DNA of 29,825 bases from a virus: the IMG/VR virus record IMGVR_UViG_3300035204_000738, positions 1 through 29,825 of that record; one strand, written 5' to 3'. This document shows, piece after piece, positions 20,631 to 29,825 of the stretch. Both the position numbers and the translations under genes were made by a program. A model generated the notes under the pieces. The model was not told the origin of the DNA. It was given only the letters and a program-made list of their open reading frames with translations, and did no database searches. The number at the start of each line of letters is the position of its first letter. The stretch's first letter is position 1.

Positions 20631-23135
20631 ATGGCAAATATAGGAAATCAACCGACAAAAAATATATATCAACAATTATTACAAGTATCATCATCGGGTG
20701 AAATATCAGATGTTACTGGTTCCGGATTTGGAGTTTATTTTGATAGAAGTGGAAATATAACTGCTCAAACATACACAGTTTCATCTTCTGTAACAAATGT
20801 ACAATTTCAACAACAAAGTGGTTCAACTATTTTTGGTGATAGCAGTGATGATACTCATGCATTTACTGGAAGCTTAGATATAACTGGAAATGTGTCAGCA
20901 AGTGGGAACATAAGTGGTTCATATAGTGGAAAACTCCAAACTGGACTTTTACAAATAGGTGATGCGGGTAGTAGTAATCTTCAGAGAACTGCAAATAGCA
21001 ATGGGACTTATTTTTCAGCAAATTTGCATAATACAAGTTTTGGAGGTGGGTATATTTCATTTGTTGAAAGTACTACGAATTGGGGCGAATCAGCTATACA
21101 ACATCATGCTGACACGATTGGATGGACAGGAGCTCCTTACAACACCGGCGCCACGGCAACTACATTTAGATTACACGGACCAACAGCTGCACCTAGAATG
21201 TTTAGTTTTGGGTTTGGTGGGGCTGCCAGTCTTCCAATCCGTAAACCCCTTAGTGCAACCAACCCATTTTCATCATCTTGGAATACTGTAAATACTGGGC
21301 AAGTTGGACAGGGTGGAATAAATACTTCATTGGCTATGTTACATATAACTAATTCATTAGCTACGACTTATTCAGCTACACATGGAATGTATTCAAGTGC
21401 ATCTAAAAATATAATACAAGTTGAAGCCGATGGTTCTGAAATTTTCCATTTAAGTGCAAGTGGTGATTTAAGATTAAGTGGTGATATAAGTTCAAGTGGA
21501 ACATTAATTTCAAATGAAATAAACACAATAGGTCACATAACCGCAAGTGGAAACATAAGTAGTTCAACAACATCAACTGCTTCATTTGGTTATATTATAC
21601 TCGAAGGTTCGGGCCCACTTTCGTCAGGGTTAGGTATAAATGAACCACCCGGTACCGGCGGTTCTTATAAGTTAAATGTTTTAGCTGGTAACAACTGGAA
21701 TCACCCAGCTGCTAGATTTGCATACGATAATTCAGTATATCTTGAAATTCAAAATACTGGTATAAATGTAGTGGGTAGAGATTTTAAACTAAAAAAAGAA
21801 GATTCAGAAAAACTTAGATTACAAGATGGTGGTATAAAGGCAACTGGTCACATAACCGCAAGTGGTGATATAAGTTCAAGTGGAAACCTAATAGGAAATC
21901 ACATAACCGCAAGTGGAAACATAAGTTCAAGTGGAAACCTAATAGGAAATCAGATAACCGCAAGTGGAGACATAAGTTCAAGTGGAAACCTAATAGGAAA
22001 TCAGATAACTGCGAGTGGTGATGTTAAATTCCAAAACATGTCGTGGGAAAAAGGACATACAGATCAATATGGGGTATATGCTACTCGACCAGCTGGTAGT
22101 GGATTTTTTATTAAATCTGATGGGGGTTATGGTATGGTAGGTATTACACCCAACTCAGTTTTTAAGGGACTGGGTATTAGAACTGGTATGGTAGATTATA
22201 GACTATTTATTACTGGTTCAGAAAAAGGTAATGTAACAATCGCAATTCCCAATGCAGAGAATAATCCTGATGTTAAATCACAACTTCAAATAGCAGGTGA
22301 TATTTGGACATCTGGTTCAAATGGACACATAACCGCAAGTGGAAACATCAGTCAATCAAGTAATATGACTGCATCTTTCGGTAGAATACATGCGGATGTT
22401 TGGAATGATGGTAGGGGTACAATTTATAATGTTTGTTTAGGTGATCATAGTGGTAGAGAAACAAATGGTACGGCGAATGTTGCAATAGGTTATAATGCCT
22501 TGGATATTAGTCAGGGTGCACAATATTCTGTTGCAGTTGGTTATCAAGCTATGGGTTTTTCAGGAGACAGCGGTACTGCAAGATTTCAGACTGGTATTGG
22601 TTATAGAGCACTTTATTCAAATTCAACTGGTGATTATAATGTTGCAGTTGGTTCAAATGCTGGGATATGGTTAAGTGGTAATAGAAATACTATTATTGGT
22701 GATGAAATCCAATTTATATATACGGGTGCTGGTGCAAACGAAAGTGTATTTCTTGGATATAATGCAGGTTGTACAACAGAGTGGGATACTAATAGTAATA
22801 GTACAGGAAGTATATATATAGGTGCTTATTCTTCGGCAAGTAGTGGTCAGACAGATAATGAGATTGTAATTGGAAGTGGTTCTATTGGTCGTGGTAGTAA
22901 CACCACTACTATTGGTAGTTCACAAACAGTATCAACTTATTTAGAAGGACACATAACCGCAAGTGGTGATATAAGTGGTTCAGCAACATCAACTGGTTCA
23001 TTTGGCCAATTAAGTTTAAAACATTTACCAATAACTGATCCATTAATAACTGGTTCATTATGGGTATCTGGAAGTTCTACGGATGAAAATGGTAAGAAAG
23101 CTGGATTCTTAATGGTATCTGGTATTCACGGATAA
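20631..23135 (+). CDS. tail fibre/receptor-binding protein with ITASG and YadA-head-like repeats
   Basis: 834 residues. A short N-terminal attachment region (1-35) is followed by repeats of the type ITASGNISSSGNLIGN (residues about 80-470 and again near 770), typical of fibre shafts in marine phages. Residues about 600-780 carry NVAIGYNAL, SVAVGYQAM, YNVAVGSNAG and SVFLGYNAG, the trimeric left-handed beta-roll repeat of YadA-type adhesin heads. This suggests a trimeric fibre with an adhesin-like receptor-binding domain. Several identical 17-base stretches encode the repeats. The GC-rich insert near 21145-21165 stands out from the surrounding AT-rich DNA. Confidence 0.83.
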   Translation: MANIGNQPTKNIYQQLLQVSSSGEISDVTGSGFGVYFDRSGNITAQTYTVSSSVTNVQFQQQSGSTIFGDSSDDTHAFTGSLDITGNVSASGNISGSYSGKLQTGLLQIGDAGSSNLQRTANSNGTYFSANLHNTSFGGGYISFVESTTNWGESAIQHHADTIGWTGAPYNTGATATTFRLHGPTAAPRMFSFGFGGAASLPIRKPLSATNPFSSSWNTVNTGQVGQGGINTSLAMLHITNSLATTYSATHGMYSSASKNIIQVEADGSEIFHLSASGDLRLSGDISSSGTLISNEINTIGHITASGNISSSTTSTASFGYIILEGSGPLSSGLGINEPPGTGGSYKLNVLAGNNWNHPAARFAYDNSVYLEIQNTGINVVGRDFKLKKEDSEKLRLQDGGIKATGHITASGDISSSGNLIGNHITASGNISSSGNLIGNQITASGDISSSGNLIGNQITASGDVKFQNMSWEKGHTDQYGVYATRPAGSGFFIKSDGGYGMVGITPNSVFKGLGIRTGMVDYRLFITGSEKGNVTIAIPNAENNPDVKSQLQIAGDIWTSGSNGHITASGNISQSSNMTASFGRIHADVWNDGRGTIYNVCLGDHSGRETNGTANVAIGYNALDISQGAQYSVAVGYQAMGFSGDSGTARFQTGIGYRALYSNSTGDYNVAVGSNAGIWLSGNRNTIIGDEIQFIYTGAGANESVFLGYNAGCTTEWDTNSNSTGSIYIGAYSSASSGQTDNEIVIGSGSIGRGSNTTTIGSSQTVSTYLEGHITASGDISGSATSTGSFGQLSLKHLPITDPLITGSLWVSGSSTDENGKKAGFLMVSGIHG
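21849..22001 (+). repeat. three tandem 51-bp repeats in the fibre gene
   Basis: Units at 21849-21899, 21900-21950 and 21951-22001 encode 17-residue HITASG(D/N)ISSSGNLIGN units, with a partial fourth at 22002. They differ at only a few bases, far less than needed to preserve the protein. The string CACATAACCGCAAGTGG also occurs at 21534, 22326 and 22950. Confidence 0.93.
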
Positions 23136-23150
23136 GAGGAGATTAGATAA

Positions 23151-24335
23151 GTGTATAGATTTATTTATCCAACAAAGGATAGTTACATATACGAACTCAA
23201 CATCAACGATGAAAAGAATTTCGGTGGTGATGATGAACTTATCCTTAAAAAAGATTTTGATGGTTCAACTGGATTAAATGGTGTATCAAGACTTTTACTC
23301 CAATTTGATTTTACAGAAATATCTAAATCACTATCATCAGGAGATATAACAAGTCCAAGTTATTATTTAAGATTATATGAAAAAAAGACATCTGAATTAT
23401 CACCAACTTATCAGATAAATGCTTATGCTCTATCTCAATCTTGGGATGATGGTACTGGTTTAACAGAAGAAGATCCAAATAAAAGAGATGGTGTGAGTTG
23501 GAAAAGAGATGATGAAAGTTTTGATAATTCTGATTGGACTATCGGGGGATTAGAAACAGTTGAATTTGCTTTAGAATCAGCATCAAAACCACTTGACTCT
23601 TTACATCTTCATTTAGATACTGGTAGTAGAAAAGCGGGTGGTGGTGTTTGGTATGATGAGGGGGGATTATTTGCAAATATAGCAGGTGTATCATCTCAAT
23701 CTTTTTCATATGAATCTCCAGATATAGAAATGAATGTAAGTGATATTGTAAATAAATGGATTGATGGTACAAGACAAAATGAAGGATTTATCCTTAAATG
23801 GAGTGGTAGTCAAGAAGATGCAACAGATAAATCCGGTGATATAAGTTTTCATTCATCTGAAGCACAATCTATATTTTCACCAAAATTGGAAGTAAGGTGG
23901 GATAGCCATTTACCTTGTACTGGAAGTAACACAGGGAGTCTAACACAACTTACTATTGATGGAACAAAAGACAATTATCTTTATATGATAAATTTGAGAG
24001 ATGCATATAAAGAAACAGAAACACCGAGATTTAGAGTTGGTGGTAGAGAAAGATACCAAACAAAATCAGTTTCTACAACAAAATCTTCAACATCACCATT
24101 ATTTATACCAGAAGATAGTGGTAGTTATTCAATAGAAGATGTGGAAACTGGTTTAACACTTGTTCCATTTGGTACTGAATCATTATTTAGTTGTGATTCT
24201 ACATCAAATTACTTTACACAAAAATTAAATGATTTTATTGTAAATAGAAAATATAGAATAAAACTTAGATTAAAAACGAATGATAATAAACAACTGATTT
24301 TTGACGATGGGTTTGAATTTAAGGTGGTTAAATAA
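23151..24335 (+). CDS. DNRLRE-like virion protein, copy 1
   Basis: 394 residues from a GTG start with AGAGGA upstream. The N-terminal domain (residues 1-260) opens with FIYPTKDSYIYE and contains LLLQFDFTEI, ALSQSWDDGTG and DIVNKWIDG, the pattern of DNRLRE-type beta-sandwich domains. After SPKLEVRWDSHLPCTGSNTG comes a C-terminal domain with FIPEDSGSYS and VPFGTES. The next gene has the same plan, so a duplication is clear. It follows the fibre gene with 15 bases between, and is probably a fibre or baseplate decoration; ligand unknown. Confidence 0.75.
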   Translation: MYRFIYPTKDSYIYELNINDEKNFGGDDELILKKDFDGSTGLNGVSRLLLQFDFTEISKSLSSGDITSPSYYLRLYEKKTSELSPTYQINAYALSQSWDDGTGLTEEDPNKRDGVSWKRDDESFDNSDWTIGGLETVEFALESASKPLDSLHLHLDTGSRKAGGGVWYDEGGLFANIAGVSSQSFSYESPDIEMNVSDIVNKWIDGTRQNEGFILKWSGSQEDATDKSGDISFHSSEAQSIFSPKLEVRWDSHLPCTGSNTGSLTQLTIDGTKDNYLYMINLRDAYKETETPRFRVGGRERYQTKSVSTTKSSTSPLFIPEDSGSYSIEDVETGLTLVPFGTESLFSCDSTSNYFTQKLNDFIVNRKYRIKLRLKTNDNKQLIFDDGFEFKVVK

Positions 24336-24338
24336 TAT

Positions 24339-25445
24339 ATGCATTACTTTATATTTCCAAATAAAAATACTTATATAACAACAGAATTTCAACAAAAGAA
24401 TTTTGGAAATGATGAAATAGTTGAATTGCGTAAGATATTTAGTGGCAGTTATTCAACATCAGCCGAAGCCACTTCAAGAATACTTATTCAATTTGATTAT
24501 TCAGATGTATCAAGTTCTATTGTAGATGGTACAATAACAAGTCCAAAGTTTTATTTAAGAATGTATGAGGTAGAAGGACAAACAGAATTAGATAAGTCTT
24601 ATTCATTATCTACATTTCCATTATCTCAATCTTGGGAAGAAGGAGTTGGAAAATTAAATAATAATCCAAAAACAAAAGAAGGAGTTACTTGGGAAGATTA
24701 CAATTCTGGTTCTGCTTGGTCATTAGTTCCAAATACAAATGCATCATCTGGAAGTTTAAGTACTGTTGGTGGTGGTGTTTGGATAACTGGTAGTGGGTAT
24801 GAAGCATCTCAATCGTTTGTAAATCAATCTCCCGATGTTGAGATGGATATAACGGATATTGTAAATAAACATTTAGGAGGAGCTGACAATATATCTAATA
24901 ATGGATTTATATTAAGATTTAGTGGTAGTATTGAAACAGATAGTAATCCATATGATTTTAAGTTCTTTTCAAGACATACACATACAATATATTCACCAAA
25001 ATTAGAAGTGAGATGGGATGATCATTCCCCTTGTACTGGTTCTAATACTGGTAGTTTGACTGCATTAACTATGAGTGGAGAATTGGAAAATCATATATTT
25101 ATTAAGGGATTACAACCAAAATATAAAGAAAGTGAAAAGGTTAGATTTAGAGTAGGTTGTAGAAAGAAATTTGTACAAAAAACATTTACAGAGTCAATGC
25201 TTACATCATCTTTTTATATTCCAGAAGGTAGTGGTAGTTATTCACTTGTAGATGTTGCAACAAACACATCAATAGTTCCATTCGGTGCATATACATCAAT
25301 GAGCTGTGATACTACATCAGCTTATTTTGATCAATGGTTGAATGCCTTTGAACCTGGAAGATACTATAAAGTTTTATTTAAGTTAAAATATGATGATGGT
25401 CAAGAAATAATTTATGATAATAATGAAGAGTTTAAGGTGATATAG
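24339..25445 (+). CDS. DNRLRE-like virion protein, copy 2
   Basis: 368 residues, a paralogue of the preceding gene. Matching positions include FIFPNKNTYI, LIQFDYSDV, PLSQSWEEG, DIVNKH, SPKLEVRWDDHSPCTGSNTG, FIPEGSGSYS and VPFGAYTS. Resemblance is closest in the C-terminal 140 residues and weaker between about 110 and 170, where copy 2 is shorter. Only three bases separate the genes. Such pairs can form heteromers or differ in target; the faster-changing N-terminal part is the likely contact surface. Confidence 0.75.
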   Translation: MHYFIFPNKNTYITTEFQQKNFGNDEIVELRKIFSGSYSTSAEATSRILIQFDYSDVSSSIVDGTITSPKFYLRMYEVEGQTELDKSYSLSTFPLSQSWEEGVGKLNNNPKTKEGVTWEDYNSGSAWSLVPNTNASSGSLSTVGGGVWITGSGYEASQSFVNQSPDVEMDITDIVNKHLGGADNISNNGFILRFSGSIETDSNPYDFKFFSRHTHTIYSPKLEVRWDDHSPCTGSNTGSLTALTMSGELENHIFIKGLQPKYKESEKVRFRVGCRKKFVQKTFTESMLTSSFYIPEGSGSYSLVDVATNTSIVPFGAYTSMSCDTTSAYFDQWLNAFEPGRYYKVLFKLKYDDGQEIIYDNNEEFKVI

Positions 25446-25446
25446 A

Positions 25447-27408
25447 ATGCCATATAATAATACAGAAACCAATAAAACTGATGGTGCTTATACTGATCCG
25501 AACCAGAACCCAGATTTATCTAAAAGATGGGAACATGGAAATTTGCAACAATATAAGGAAGAAGTTTATACTAAAATAACCGAATTATTAATGAAAAAAT
25601 ATACAGAATTGGAAGTGGAGCTTGAAGTTGATAACATAGAAGCATTGCAAAAGACATATACAGATGGTACTTTAATGACTGGTAACTCTAATAGTGGTAT
25701 GATGGTTGTGTATGAAAGTGACATAGATGCTAATACAGAAGAAGAAAAAATTAAAGATGCATTGCTTAAATGGTTAGATTTTGCAGATGTATCACAACTC
25801 ACTATAAAAATAGAATCTGATCCATCAAATCTTATTTTTCAATTACCAAATAAAATAGATTTTGATATGAATAAACAACTCGGTGTAATGGGTCTTACAG
25901 ATATAGGTATAAAAGATAATATATCTCAATTTATGGGAATAAAACAAACAAAAACTAATATAAATAGAAATAAATTATCAGAATATGTTGATACTGAATT
26001 TTCTGAACTTATACCACAAACATTTACACATTTGATTGAAAGATATAATAAATTAAAACAACAAATACCATTTTATAGATATAGAACAGATGCGTTTTTT
26101 AATGAATATAGAAATGCTAATGTACCAATTGAATATAGAATTGAAAAGTTTTTTGAGGAGTTTGATAATATAAAGGATGAAATACCAGCGGGTTCTTTAA
26201 CTAATGTTTCATCTATTAACGCTTTAACACAAGCTACTTTATTTGGTTATGGAACTATGACTTATTTATTAAAAGAGGCTCGTATAAAAATGAATGATGG
26301 TGATGTTCCAGAATGGTCAACAAATCAAGTTATAGGTTTTATAGATTTAATAAATAAAATGGAAAGTGATATGGAAACTATTGTTGCTAATAGTAATTTA
26401 TTGGATACAGAAAATGTTGTTCTTGAAGATTTATTGACCAAATATGGTGCTTATGATTTACAATCTGATATTGAGAATTTGACTGCTGAAAATTTCACAT
26501 TACAGGATGATTTTAAAACTGCTGCAGAAACAGCTCAAGAAGTATTGAATACAACTGTTGAAACAAAAGATAGTAAAATATCAGAATTAAATGATAACAT
26601 CACTACAAAAGATAATGAAATATCACAACTAAATAATAATATTACTACTAAAGCTAATACAATATCAGAATTAAATGATAGAGTATCAGAATTAGATAAT
26701 CAAATATCACAACTAAATGATAGTATTGCTACTAAAACTAATACAATATCACAACAAAATGATAGTATTACTACTAAAACTAATATAATATCACAACTAA
26801 ATAATAGTATCACTACAAAAGATGCCAAAATATCACAACTAAATAATAGCATCACTACAAAAGATAATGAAATATTACAACTAAATAATAGTATCACTAC
26901 AAAAGATGCCAAAATATCAGACCTGAATTTTGCACTTTCCCATTTAAAGAATAATGTTTTTGCATCATATACTGATGTAAATGATGATGGTGCAGTAAAT
27001 GTATTAGATATGGTAAATACTCATAATACTTATCGGAGGACTTTAGATACACGAAATACAACTATCACTACAAAAGATAATGAAATATTACAACTAAATA
27101 ATAGTATCACTACAAAAGATGCCAAAATATCACAACTAAATGATATGATAGCTAATCTTCAATCTACTATTTCTTCACCACCTGCTAATACAACGACACC
27201 ACGTGATACTGTTACTAATACAACGACACCGCGTGATGATGTAATAAAATATGGTCATGGAGGAATACATAATAAACAATGTCCTCCGGGACAACATATG
27301 ATGCCAGATGGAACTTGTATGATGGGTGATTATCATGGACAATTACCTGGTCAATATCGTAAAGGTGGGAGAACAACACCAGTACCAACAAAACGGAGAT
27401 TACAGTAA
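25447..27408 (+). CDS. coiled-coil fibre protein with dockerin-like calcium loop
   Basis: 653 residues. Residues 1-340 are mixed helical, with no family recognised. From about 345 the protein becomes a long coiled coil with 14-residue units of the type ISQLNNSITTKDNE (about 375-495). A separate segment follows, with a textbook EF-hand/dockerin loop DVNDDGAVNVLD (residues 510-521; Asp, Asn, Asp at 1, 3, 5, Gly at 6, Asp at 12) and MVNTHNTYRR. Then the same coil repeat resumes. The C-terminal 90 residues carry TTTPRDTVTNTTTPRDD and a His/Cys/Met-rich end (CPPGQHMMPDGTCMMG). A trimeric or dimeric fibre with a calcium-dependent joint is likely; its partner is unknown. Confidence 0.75.
   Translation: MPYNNTETNKTDGAYTDPNQNPDLSKRWEHGNLQQYKEEVYTKITELLMKKYTELEVELEVDNIEALQKTYTDGTLMTGNSNSGMMVVYESDIDANTEEEKIKDALLKWLDFADVSQLTIKIESDPSNLIFQLPNKIDFDMNKQLGVMGLTDIGIKDNISQFMGIKQTKTNINRNKLSEYVDTEFSELIPQTFTHLIERYNKLKQQIPFYRYRTDAFFNEYRNANVPIEYRIEKFFEEFDNIKDEIPAGSLTNVSSINALTQATLFGYGTMTYLLKEARIKMNDGDVPEWSTNQVIGFIDLINKMESDMETIVANSNLLDTENVVLEDLLTKYGAYDLQSDIENLTAENFTLQDDFKTAAETAQEVLNTTVETKDSKISELNDNITTKDNEISQLNNNITTKANTISELNDRVSELDNQISQLNDSIATKTNTISQQNDSITTKTNIISQLNNSITTKDAKISQLNNSITTKDNEILQLNNSITTKDAKISDLNFALSHLKNNVFASYTDVNDDGAVNVLDMVNTHNTYRRTLDTRNTTITTKDNEILQLNNSITTKDAKISQLNDMIANLQSTISSPPANTTTPRDTVTNTTTPRDDVIKYGHGGIHNKQCPPGQHMMPDGTCMMGDYHGQLPGQYRKGGRTTPVPTKRRLQ
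26853..27142 (+). repeat. direct repeat of about 69 bp flanking the calcium-loop segment
   Basis: A 69-base sequence beginning ATCACTACAAAAGATAATG near 26855 recurs without change near 27064. The copies flank the dockerin-like segment, and shorter copies of the 42-base unit lie upstream from 26580. Confidence 0.85.
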
Positions 27409-27409
27409 T

Positions 27410-28450
27410 ATGTCGTTTATAGAATTATATAATAATGATATTTTAGATACTATAAGTGTTGGTAAAGCTATAACTAATTTTGATGAGTCAAATGGTGATT
27501 ATATTAAAGTTGAAATATTTATGGAGAATACGGACAGTGCTATAAATACATTTTATTCTAATAGATTATTATTTAAGTATCCAGATACAGACGATTATTA
27601 TTTTGGGGATTATCACTATCATCCGGAAAATCCGACAATGGGATTTTGTACAAAAAGAATTCATACAGACGATGAAATTACTAATTTACAGCCCATTCCT
27701 ATTGGTGATAATGTAAATGAACCATTAAATTCAGAAATTAAATATCAAAAACATTTTGATATATTTAGAGATAATAATAATGAAATTTATATTAAACCAA
27801 ATGAAATATTAAAAATGGCCAAATTAAAGAAGGCTAAATATAAAATAAGAATTCATTTTTTAAGAAATATAAAATCAACATTGGGTAAATTTTTACATAT
27901 GAATAAAAATAATCTTATTGAAAATGGTAATTTCTTCGCAGGATTAGAAGCGACGCAAACTGGCGATTTGGATAGGTCTTTTGGTAGAAATAATTTTGTG
28001 ATGATACAAAATCCTGGATATGGTAAATTTGTATTGGAACAAGATGGTATAGATAATAATGTATATGACATGCGTGTAACTGGAATTAAACCCAGTACAT
28101 ATTATGTATTTAGTTGTTGGGCTGCATGGGATGCTAATTTTGTTGGTAGTCATAGTATAGTAAATTTTGATGGAGCATCTGCTGATAATACAAGTTCACT
28201 TGAAATTGATGATGACAGTGTTTTTTCACATACAAATGTTGGTGGACTTTTGTGGAATAGAAGATATATAACAGTTTATACACAAACAAATGCTAATCTT
28301 GGTAGTATTAGAATTAAAGTTGGTACATCTGTTGGTAGTAGTAATCCAAACGGAAGAAGATATTTTACCGATTTAAGGTTTGAAGAGGTTGAAAATTTTG
28401 ATGGTGCGTTGTTTGAGTACATTGAAAAATTAAAATTGGAAATTAACTAA
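27410..28450 (+). CDS. virion protein with carbohydrate-binding-like domain
   Basis: 346 residues from the ATG one base after the previous stop; a longer in-frame start at 27326 lies inside the previous gene. The N-terminal half (1-165) is unrecognised and contains HYHPENPTMGF. From about 165 the order LIENGNFFAGLEATQTGD, YDMRVTGIKPSTYYVFSCWA and RRYFTDLRFEEV resembles the beta-sandwich found in carbohydrate-binding modules (N.dFs.gl..W...Y.f), commonly used by phage tips to hold glycans. Ligand and role are inference. The end overlaps the next start by one base (TAATG). Confidence 0.7.
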   Translation: MSFIELYNNDILDTISVGKAITNFDESNGDYIKVEIFMENTDSAINTFYSNRLLFKYPDTDDYYFGDYHYHPENPTMGFCTKRIHTDDEITNLQPIPIGDNVNEPLNSEIKYQKHFDIFRDNNNEIYIKPNEILKMAKLKKAKYKIRIHFLRNIKSTLGKFLHMNKNNLIENGNFFAGLEATQTGDLDRSFGRNNFVMIQNPGYGKFVLEQDGIDNNVYDMRVTGIKPSTYYVFSCWAAWDANFVGSHSIVNFDGASADNTSSLEIDDDSVFSHTNVGGLLWNRRYITVYTQTNANLGSIRIKVGTSVGSSNPNGRRYFTDLRFEEVENFDGALFEYIEKLKLEIN

Positions 28451-29825
28451 TGAAATTTTTAATAAAACAAATATCAACTTCAAGAACAGAAATAAGACTA
28501 ACATTAAATTCAGTAGATATTGATGGTATTCCTTATTATATGTTTGGTACAACTGATAGTACTTTTGATGAGGGAACTATATCTTCTAAATATATACCAC
28601 AATCTATATCTAATTATTCATCAGAAGGTCCAAACCCAGCTATCATTAGGTTGATAGTTGCATATCTGAAAGATACATTAGGTTCAATACCTGGTTTTTC
28701 TGATACTGTTTTAACTGTTGGAGAAAATCAACATATACCTATTGTAAATATATCAGTTGATGATATTAGTCTTTTAACTTTAAGTTCAGATACAGTACCA
28801 TCGGTAGTTATTAAACTTACTGAAAAATTACCAACTTCTATCAAAGAATTAGATGAAGTTTTCATTGAAGATCAAATATTAACTACACAAGAACAAGAAG
28901 TTTATTATATTCCTAAATCAGATGTTCCACTAACACTTCGTGGTTTAGACTATGATGAAGGAATGAAAGATGAAGTTGGTAATTCTGATATACAAAAATT
29001 AGAATATCAAACACATGATGAATTAACATCATCATTTGCACATACTGATAAGACAGTCGTTGGACAGATACTTTCTGGTAGTGACCCAAATCTTAAAATA
29101 GATTACAGTAAGTTTGAGAACCATGTTCATTTTGGGTCTGCTGTGTCTAAACTTGAAAATTTTAAGAGAAAAGTTGGAACTATTGAAACTTATTTGGTTC
29201 AAATTTCACAATCATTAAATCTAACAAGTAGTGTTGCAGTTAAAAGTTTAAGAGAAGATTTATTTACAAAGATACAAGATGAAAAGAATTCATTTACTCC
29301 TTATGAGAAAGAACTTTATTATAATGGTGATAAATTAGGATTTAATTATAATATAAATCTTGGTCAAAATTATATTAAAAATACTCCATTAAATAAAGAA
29401 ACAAAATTATTAAATGATAGTGGTTTTAGTATAGTTCATTCAGTTTCAGGTTCAAATACTGGAGGTGGACATATTGATTTATTTAAGGGATTATATAATG
29501 TAGAAGATAAACCATTTTATAATTATAGTGGTTCATTTTATTTATCATTTTTAATGAAAGGTGATGAAAGTATTGCTGGTAATATAAAATGGGAAAATTA
29601 TAATGAAGAATATATACCAAAATTACCATATGATACTTTATATTCAAGTTCTGTATCAGAACCATCTATAAAATCTGGTTCTTGGAGTAGATATATTTAT
29701 CATGCATCAATGTCTTATTTTACTCCAATATCATCAATACCCATTATTGGTTCACCAGGAAGTATAACTGATTTTACACAAGGTTCAAGTGAAATAGATA
29801 TTTTACAAGGAAATAATGTTACAGG
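28450..29825 (+). CDS. large virion protein, 3' end outside the window
   Basis: Open from ATG 28450 to the window edge, at least 458 codons. The start overlaps the previous stop. The beginning (about 1-140) is beta-rich. Residues near 220-250 (FENHVHFGSAVSKLENFKRK) and the following helix read like a large T4-like structural protein with a coiled part. From about 330 it turns to jelly-roll-like strands with SGSNTGGGHIDLF. No precise role is recognised. Confidence 0.8.
   Translation, partial: MKFLIKQISTSRTEIRLTLNSVDIDGIPYYMFGTTDSTFDEGTISSKYIPQSISNYSSEGPNPAIIRLIVAYLKDTLGSIPGFSDTVLTVGENQHIPIVNISVDDISLLTLSSDTVPSVVIKLTEKLPTSIKELDEVFIEDQILTTQEQEVYYIPKSDVPLTLRGLDYDEGMKDEVGNSDIQKLEYQTHDELTSSFAHTDKTVVGQILSGSDPNLKIDYSKFENHVHFGSAVSKLENFKRKVGTIETYLVQISQSLNLTSSVAVKSLREDLFTKIQDEKNSFTPYEKELYYNGDKLGFNYNINLGQNYIKNTPLNKETKLLNDSGFSIVHSVSGSNTGGGHIDLFKGLYNVEDKPFYNYSGSFYLSFLMKGDESIAGNIKWENYNEEYIPKLPYDTLYSSSVSEPSIKSGSWSRYIYHASMSYFTPISSIPIIGSPGSITDFTQGSSEIDILQGNNVT

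Noticed and set aside
21534-22966. CRISPR array in the repeated region
   Set aside because: The repeats are in frame, tandem and coding, with no unique spacers of even length; they encode fibre shaft units.

Overview
The window is a stretch of a tailed-phage genome. It is AT-rich, tightly packed, and every gene I can support lies on the + strand. The gene set points to a T4-like (myovirus-type) phage, probably marine: a late sigma factor of the T4 gp55 type, baseplate wedge proteins of the gp25 and gp6 types, a gp5-like hub/spike protein, PhoH, and a run of large virion and fibre proteins. The host cannot be named. Clear Shine-Dalgarno sequences (AGGAG/GGAG) sit before most genes. The phage tmRNA is the one-piece form rather than the permuted two-piece form typical of alphaproteobacteria, which is a weak argument against an alphaproteobacterial host.

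Layout. 1-900: three small overlapping unknown genes, two of them probably membrane-associated. 901-3588: a compact metabolic and maturation operon with a zinc-ribbon protein, a small unknown, thioredoxin, peptide deformylase and a CBS-less IMP dehydrogenase-like enzyme. 3590-4645: a coiled-coil protein, a tiny secreted basic peptide, a complete tmRNA gene (4224-4565) and, two bases later, a tRNA with anticodon CAU that has initiator-like features. 4680-5960: a self-contained cassette made of a promoter-like motif, a structured leader, an outer-membrane beta-barrel protein, a small hydrophobic protein and a strong terminator. 5980-8070: PhoH, a 3D-domain cell-wall protein, a basic protein and a four-helix membrane protein.

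8170-14120: one long operon carrying queD, queE, a 3-helix membrane protein, folE, queC and a DpdA-like transglycosylase. That is the full route from GTP to preQ0 plus a candidate enzyme for exchanging it into DNA. An HD-domain hydrolase, a membrane-anchored protein and the late sigma factor follow, and the operon closes at a terminator at 14149-14180. 14200-29825: the late virion block (gp5-like hub, hydrophobic virion protein, gp25, gp6, a repeat-rich fibre with YadA-head-like repeats, a tandem pair of DNRLRE-like proteins, a coiled-coil fibre with a dockerin-like calcium loop, a jelly-roll-like protein and a further large protein running off the window).

Three themes connect the genes. (1) Guanine chemistry: IMP dehydrogenase could feed GTP to FolE-QueD-QueE-QueC, and DpdA could install the product in phage DNA. 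(2) Translation: initiator-like tRNA, peptide deformylase and tmRNA lie within 2.7 kb and touch the start, N-terminal maturation and rescue of translation. (3) Transcription: two promoter-like motifs appear. A sigma70-like one (TTGnnn, 17-18 nt, TATATT) precedes the metabolic operons, and ATATTTATA precedes the late or structural units. The second is a plausible target of the gp55-like sigma factor encoded at 13415.
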